NCBI GenBank assembly: GCA_022592435.1
Contig: JABYQS010000067.1
Location: 124,001-188,000, forward strand
Reading direction: 5' to 3'
DNA: 64,000 nucleotides
Source: Cerioporus squamosus
Lineage: Eukaryota > Basidiomycota > Agaricomycetes > Polyporales > Polyporaceae
The translations under genes were made by a program, and so were the position numbers. Below, one piece after another: positions 59,201-64,000 of the stretch; position 1 is the stretch's first letter; each line of letters begins with the position of its first letter. The notes below the pieces were generated by a model. That model was not told the DNA's origin. It saw only the letters and a list, made by a program, of their open reading frames with translations, and did no database searches.

Positions 59201-59473
59201 GGCGTCGCCACTCCGCCGAGGTCCGAGAGTCCTGCACCTGCCGCCGCCGCAGGCAAGTACAGGCCTGGCGCGCTCGGTGGTGGTGGTGGAGGATGGCGTG
59301 CTCGTGAGGCTGCGAAGCAGCAAGCTCCCGCGGCCGGAGACGCCTCCCCCGCCCGCCCTGCTTCTCCCGTCGTCCCATCCCCTGCGAGGGAGGAACCCCC
59401 CAAGGACAGCGACGGGTTCCAGACTGTCGAGAAGAAGGGCGTATGGCGGCCTTCGCGCCTCCGTGGCGCGTAG
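56231..59473 (+). CDS. TIF32: Translation initiation factor eIF3 subunit a (TIF32), several apparent frameshifts
   Basis: Largest core subunit of eIF3, which binds the 40S ribosome and recruits mRNA. Exon 1 56231-56758 ([20 protein letters not shown], 176 codons), exon 2 from 56814 ([20 protein letters not shown]). PCI-region sequence includes [15 protein letters not shown] and [20 protein letters not shown], followed by a long charged coiled coil ([20 protein letters not shown] and similar) and a Pro/Ala/Gly tail ending [14 protein letters not shown]. Introns at 58310-58358 and about 58853-58902 are GT-AG. The frame breaks repeatedly: several single-base losses in 57185-57345, then near 58446 (CTC AAC GAG reads CTC AC GAG), 58635 (ACC CGT reads ACC GT) and 59036 (GCC CTT reads GCC TT). 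Each break is bridged by one base, restoring family sequence. Such an essential gene is unlikely to be dead. Confidence 0.92.
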
Positions 59474-59836
59474 GCGTCGACGCGATTCCGACGCTAATTC
59501 GCTGCGTTTGCTCGTCGTGCATGCTCTGTGCTAGCTACTTATGTATGTACACTTTGGTTTTGCGTCCCACGATGCACATGTTGTTCCTCAGCCACGTCTT
59601 TGAATGCATTCACGATCTTGACTCCCCACTTGGACGCGATGTAGTATGATGTGTGCTGTATCGGTAGTGGTATGGCTAGAGTCCTCATATTACATAGTTT
59701 CTAATCCATCGTCTCTGTTTTTTCCTCACTGTGCGACGCCTGGGCCCTCCGTGTCTGAGGTGCTTGTGGCTCTGCATCCTTCACGCGTCTTGGTACTACT
59801 GGACATACTTATGCCGTGTGGCGTAGGTTACTCTCG
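59474..59836. other. Intergenic between convergent genes
   Basis: 3' flank of eIF3a and of the next minus-strand gene; nothing else seen. Confidence 0.5.
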
Positions 59837-60481
59837 TCATAGTATGCCACTGCGTCGTCCAGATGAGCGCAAATTCAAAATTGCAAGTGAGCAAAAGTAC
59901 ACATGTGCGGATGAAATACAAGACCACGACCGATCACTTGGCGCCACTGGAATCCTTTGTGATGAGCCACCGTCGCGAATGAGCAATAACAATCGGATGT
60001 ACGCGTCGATACGATACCAGTTGGGCTCCTGGTCCCCGAGACCCAACTTCTCCCTCACGCCAGCAATGACCTCGGGATCCAACCGCGCAGTCAGCCCCTC
60101 CCGTGTAGCATTGTCACGAAGAACAAAGACGTAATGCTTGGGGACAAGCTCGACGTCCACGATGGGCAGGATGCGGAGGCGGAGGCGCGGAAGGTTGGGG
60201 AACGCGCAGTAGAGCAGGCTGGGGAGCATGCTGTCGGTGGTGAGTTGGAAGTCTTCGAGCTCCTCCTCGGCCTCTTCGGGAGTCATGGTAGAGAGCTTGT
60301 CCCCGAAATCGTACAACCAGCGGGCCCGGCGGCGGCGGATCTGGAGTCCGAGGAGGAATCCGAAAGCATGGCTAGGTGCGGGCCGCATCTTGGCGTGGAT
60401 GTCCCTGTATATGGTAAGGTCGATGGGCGGCTTCGAGCTGTCGGTGTCGGATGGCTGGGAACGATTCGCGACGTCGTTCAT
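59837..60481 (-). CDS. Conserved hypothetical protein
   Basis: Open frame of 214 codons, MNDVANRSQPSDTDSSKPPI onward. It is soluble, rich in Arg and Leu, with HAFGFLLGLQIRRRRARWLY, LTTDSMLPSLLYCAFPNLPR, RLRILPIVDVELVPKHYVFV and EKLGLGDQEPNWYRID. Codon use and composition look like a real gene up to about NWYRID; the last 45 residues (IRLLLLIRDGGSSQRIP onward) look less natural, so a 3' intron or an earlier end is possible. I do not recognise a domain. It is convergent with eIF3a. Confidence 0.6.
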   Translation of the reverse strand: MNDVANRSQPSDTDSSKPPIDLTIYRDIHAKMRPAPSHAFGFLLGLQIRRRRARWLYDFGDKLSTMTPEEAEEELEDFQLTTDSMLPSLLYCAFPNLPRLRLRILPIVDVELVPKHYVFVLRDNATREGLTARLDPEVIAGVREKLGLGDQEPNWYRIDAYIRLLLLIRDGGSSQRIPVAPSDRSWSCISSAHVYFCSLAILNLRSSGRRSGIL

Positions 60482-60568
60482 GCTTGAGTATAGTGATGGT
60501 CTGGTGGTGGTTGAAGGTTGAGTTACCCGTTATTGTGCTGCGACAGGCATTGGTGATGATATCACGGT

Positions 60569-60780
60569 CTAGCAGCCGGCTTGCTGAACGTGCCCACGCC
60601 TGATGCGCATGTACGTCTCGGATGTTGCCTGATGTTGCTCGTAAGTCTGCACGAGAGCCCGAATTGAAGCCGACTTACCGCGACCTGCAGCCGCGTCCCC
60701 ACTTGGTGGTTAAAGAGCGTGCGAGTTAACTTGATCTTATTGAGTTTTCTGACATCGAATCTGTCCGCCATGTCCACCAT
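60569..60780 (-). CDS. Possible small gene, unrecognised
   Basis: From ATG 60780: MVDMADRFDVRKLNKIKLTR, then TLFNHQVGTRLQVA. A GTAAGT donor and a CAG acceptor would remove only 32 nt and join to TYEQHQATSETYMRIRRGHV, ending QQAGC at TAG 60569-60571. The peptide looks basic and natural, but the intron would be shorter than almost all known fungal introns, and I know no family. Upstream sequence to 60966 stays open. Confidence 0.22.
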
Positions 60781-60892
60781 CTTGGGGGCGCTCTCGTTCC
60801 GCAAAGATTCCGTGCGGGCCGCGCGCCTTCTACAGAGTCCGAGACGAGGAATACATATGTACTTACACGCGTGTGGCTCCAAACGCCAAAGC

Positions 60893-62475
60893 AGGACCCC
60901 TGATAATACGGTCGACACTCTCTTCAAGGTCGAGGCCGTCCCCAGCCATTTTGGTCCGTACGCCAACCTGCCTTATATAGCCAATTTTGGTCCGTCATTG
61001 AAGAGACTGCTGCTAAGCGCCCGCGAAGGTCCGTACATTCGAAGAGAGTGCGCGTGAGCGCGTTTCACATCGTATACACACTGCGACAGTTGTAAATGCT
61101 ACCTATGAGGCAACAGAAGGTACTAGTACAGTAGAATGTCCATGTGTGATATCAATCCGTCATCCCCAGCTTTTCGGCATGGGCGCCTGAGGCCTGCCGC
61201 CGCCGCTTCATCCCCAAGTCCTCCACAAACTCCTGGATCTTTGCGCGGGCCACTGTAGCAAGACATAGTCCTGCATGTCCTTCACGGACAGCTTGTAATT
61301 CTTTTAATCGGCCCCGGTGGCTCTCAGCGTATGTTCAGCTTTGCACAACAATGTCGCAGGAGTGACCAGCATATCTTCTGAGTATTATGATAGCACACCA
61401 TAGTAGAATACAAACTCCGTCTAAGCAATAACTACAAAGCTTACTGAGACGGAACTCCGATAAGCACGGCCACCTCGGCAAATCAAGCGCCCTGTGAATG
61501 GTCCGTCATCTGAAGAGACTGCTCCCGCCGTCGCCTGGAGGCGCCCATCAGGTCCGCACAAATAAGAGACCTCCCGGGCCCTCCTCAGCCCACTTCGGTC
61601 CGTACTTTGAAGAGACCTCCCACCGGCCGGCCCACCCATCCTGGTCCGTACGCAGAAGAGAGTGACGCCCGTATTATCAGGGGTCCTGCCAAAGCGCAGG
61701 TATACGTAGACGACGAGGGACTGGGAGATCCTTGAGCAGCCCCCCGCCGCGGCCGAAGAGGCTTCCAAAGTTCGAACAGACTGTCCAAGGCGGTGCTGGG
61801 GCAGGAGCCTGGAGGGGACGCGAGATTGGCGAAAGGATCGTATGGCGAGGGGACTTCGAAACGGCTTCGGAAGTTCGAGATGGAGAAGATGCAACATGCA
61901 GGGCTGCGGGCCTTCGTTGCCAGTTGACGACCAAGGTCCAGCGGGAACTTGCGGCTGACAGAGACGAGGCGCGCTGGACGAACGATGAGCCGCAATGGTT
62001 TGCGCAGCTGCGCAGGGAACCGTGATCAGGCGCTGGTCAGCTGTACTGGCACCGAGGCCCGAGGGAGGATGCGCGGGCCCGGGGTTCGGGACTGAAATGG
62101 TTAGTTGGGTGGAAGTGTAGGCGCAACGCGTCCGAGCGGCGAGGGTGCGTCGTCGGTCAACAGCGCGGGCACCCACAAGAGCATGTGCGACCTTCGCCTG
62201 AGATCCAGCGGATGCAGGTTGTGACAGTGATGTTACAATCCCATATGTCAGGGTGCCGAGACATTGTTGATGCAGGAGCAAACTAGTACTGAGCGAGCCG
62301 AGGGGCGGCGAGTCGTTCCACGTCCGGCAGCAGCGATGCATTCGAGCGGTTCCGGGCTTGTGACGTTTTCAGCCGGGGGGCGGGGGCGGGTCAGCCAGCA
62401 CAGGGTTCGGCGAGACGTGTCGACCGCCTGTCTGTGATGTGTCCAGTAGTGTAATCGGTCCGTGCGTCGAAGAGA
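60893..62475. repeat. Degenerate repeat, core GGTCCGTAC-N-GAAGAGA
   Basis: Units begin at 60953, 60989, 61028, 61500, 61551, 61597, 61643 and 62457 on the plus strand, with one inverted unit at about 60893-60941. Within clusters the spacing is 36-51 bp. The 5' core GGTCCGT is almost constant, followed after 3-6 nt by GAAGAGA(C/G). Two units continue alike (GAAGAGACTGCT). Confidence 0.7.
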
Positions 62476-62949
62476 GCCATGGATCCGAATGGCTTCTGTG
62501 TCTGCAGTGGCAAAGTCGGTCAGCACCCGGGCGATAGAACAACTTGAACACATAGCGGGATGACCATCTGCCACACGTCAACAACAAGGGTGCCACATGT
62601 ATCGATGGTGAAGCGTGTCCAGCAATCTGGCGAGGTACGTCGGGCACTCTGGGAGAATAGTACCCCACCACCACGCCTGAAGCCTGCACTGTCCGTGGAG
62701 CGTAGGCGACTCCGAAAGTCTTGGACGAACCATGCGCAGATGCCGCTCAAGGTCAAGCTCGGACTTTAGGTTTCACAGTGACTCTGGCATCAGAGACCAC
62801 GTTCACCCGCATAGCTCCCGGACATGCTTCGCCCGACGGCTCAGCGGAAGAACTTGATGCACGTCCGATGTGGAACGCCATACTTTGGAGACGCGTATGA
62901 GTTTCCGAATCGACAGGAATGCGACGTCGCGTGTCTGCTAAATAAACCC

Positions 62950-64000
62950 CTGGACTGCGGATGAAGAGTCCGAGTCCAAGTCACCAGGATCATGGAAGCC
63001 TGAAGGGCGAGCTCATGATTCAACGCGTGTGCGCAAAGACTCACCTCGGAAGTCCGGCCTCAGATGATATTATGATCCGGGGAAGGTGCCTCGACGCTGG
63101 CACTGGGATGGCCTCGATTGTCCCGTGTGAGGCCACAACGACAAGCCCGTCGTGGAATGCCGAGCGAAGGTCGGGCTTACTGTGATGGGCTGCCGTGTCC
63201 GTGAGCCTTGAAGGCGTTAGCATCGGGATGTAGCTTCATCCGTACAGCCAGGACCCGTATGTGCCCGCTTGACGAGGGCGTATCAAACCCGGTTGAAGCC
63301 GTGACAGGTCGTCCGAGGGGCATTCAATGGGACTTCGTGCAAGGATTTTTGACCCAGCGCTGCGGACGAGGACGCCAAGTCACCAAGGTTCGTTGTGTGT
63401 CTCGGTGTCGGAAGACGGACATGGGAACGCCTGACCTGTCCGAGGGCGCATATAGTCAACGACTGGGAGATCGGGTCTACTGCACCATGCTGTCATTGCT
63501 GAGCTGCGGACGTGGGTACGCAAGACCCTGAGTTTCATTGAATGGCGGAGCCTATGAAGACAGCACCTGCAGGGGTGGCATGGAGTCAGTCTCGCTGTCA
63601 CGAAGTCACAAGGAGAGATGGGACGAACGCCACGAAGCACACGCAGTCGCGTCAGCACGTACGTTCTCCCGCACAGCACCACGACACGAGGCCCTCCGGG
63701 AACCAATCATGACCTGCAGAAGGCGTACGCGCAAGCTCTGAGCACGGCGATATGAAACTGAGAACGGACGCGCGTACCTCTTCGCGGATGCTGAGCACGC
63801 TGCGGAAGCCCGTAAGATCCATCCGGGGCCGCCACGTATGTACGTGCTCGCTGTGGTACGGTGAGCATGTGAATGGCCTATCTGCACCGGAGCGCACAGA
63901 AGGAAGTCCTAGTCAGTCCCGGAGTCGACTCGCGCGAGAAATGAAATGAGAAGGAACGGGCGTACCTCGTGTCGGGACCGGGACAGGACAACGCTATGCC
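62950..64000 (-). other. Possible exons of a minus-strand gene entering from the right edge
   Basis: Pieces that read like exons between GT and AG sites: about 63043-63183 (DLRSAFHDGLVVVASHGTIE, then AIPVPASRHLPRIIISSEAG) and about 63775-63885 (SEHVHTWRPRMDLTGFRSVL, then a GTACGC donor at 63771-63776), with a further donor GTACGCCC near 63958. I could not join them into one frame or name a family. Confidence 0.22.

Larger units (their letters stand above)
60482..64000. other. Repeat-bearing, gene-poor 3.5 kb at right edge
   Basis: Carries the GGTCCGTAC/GAAGAGA repeat units described separately and two weak gene signals. Long minus frames at 61421-62341 and 62248-62574 run through the repeats and have no motifs. 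No transposon ends, terminal repeats or transposase motifs were recognised. Confidence 0.45.

Noticed and set aside
59837..60481. GINS subunit PSF2
   Set aside because: Considered because of size and Leu/Arg content; the conserved PSF2 segments are absent, so left as hypothetical.
61421..62341. 306-codon minus-strand open frame
   Set aside because: Runs through the GGTCCGTAC repeats; repeat units fall in different frames, so the protein would not be repetitive, and no domain is seen.
1..64000. CRISPR arrays, bacterial-type operons, complete transposons
   Set aside because: No regular repeat-spacer arrays, ribosome-binding-site-linked genes, transposase or reverse transcriptase motifs were seen; the sequence is typical fungal nuclear DNA.

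Overview
The window is nuclear DNA of a basidiomycete fungus, most likely a wood- or litter-decaying agaricomycete (Polyporales-like). Signs of this are dense genes cut by many 45-100 nt introns with GTRNGY donors and YAG acceptors, families typical of agaricomycetes (DUF6534 seven-helix proteins, single-pass membrane proteins with beta-sandwich ectodomains, F-box proteins with little else, crinkler/RHS-type NTPases), and secreted degradative enzymes (M36 fungalysin, GH45 endoglucanase). Species cannot be named from the sequence alone. I support 23 protein genes (one truncated by the window edge, one pseudogene), three tRNAs, and two weak gene candidates.

Layout. 0-2.6 kb: 3' part of a fungalysin gene (+), tRNA-Phe (-), tRNA-Glu (-). 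3.1-8.6 kb: a membrane protein and an F-box protein, both (-). 8.6-12.3 kb: no gene I can defend. 12.3-16.3 kb: 2-Cys peroxiredoxin (+), TRM112 (-), a second identical tRNA-Glu (+), mitochondrial protease OMA1 (-). 16.6-21.7 kb: tandem DUF6534 paralogues (-). 22.9-27.4 kb: EamA transporter (+), the 9.5 kDa complex I subunit (+), KEOPS kinase BUD32 (-). 27.9-31.7 kb: a ketohexokinase-like PfkB kinase (-) divergent from a NIF/FCP1-type phosphatase (+). 32.5-38.9 kb: GH45 endoglucanase (+), a crinkler/RHS-type NTPase pseudogene (+), a 5-oxoprolinase lacking its second half (-). 39.4-48 kb: beta-tubulin (-) divergent from HSP10 (+), epsin (-), a second EamA transporter (-). 48.2-59.5 kb: the calcium channel CCH1 (+) and translation factor eIF3a (+). 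59.8-64 kb: a conserved gene of unknown function (-), then a repeat-bearing stretch with weak gene signals.

There is no operon logic; the genes are mostly unrelated housekeeping functions (translation, tRNA modification, mitochondria, cytoskeleton, endocytosis, Ca2+ uptake) interleaved with accessory genes. Several divergent pairs share short promoters. The most informative features are gene-structure oddities: three GC-AG introns, an ATG-only exon in HSP10, a 15-nt exon carrying most of the OMA1 active site, conserved 14-nt exons in the DUF6534 pair, and two EamA paralogues that differ by two precise introns. Several strongly conserved genes (peroxiredoxin, eIF3a, the PfkB kinase) are broken by single-base changes in short homopolymers, which points to sequence error rather than gene death; the NTPase stops are of a different kind. 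I found no convincing new biological system.
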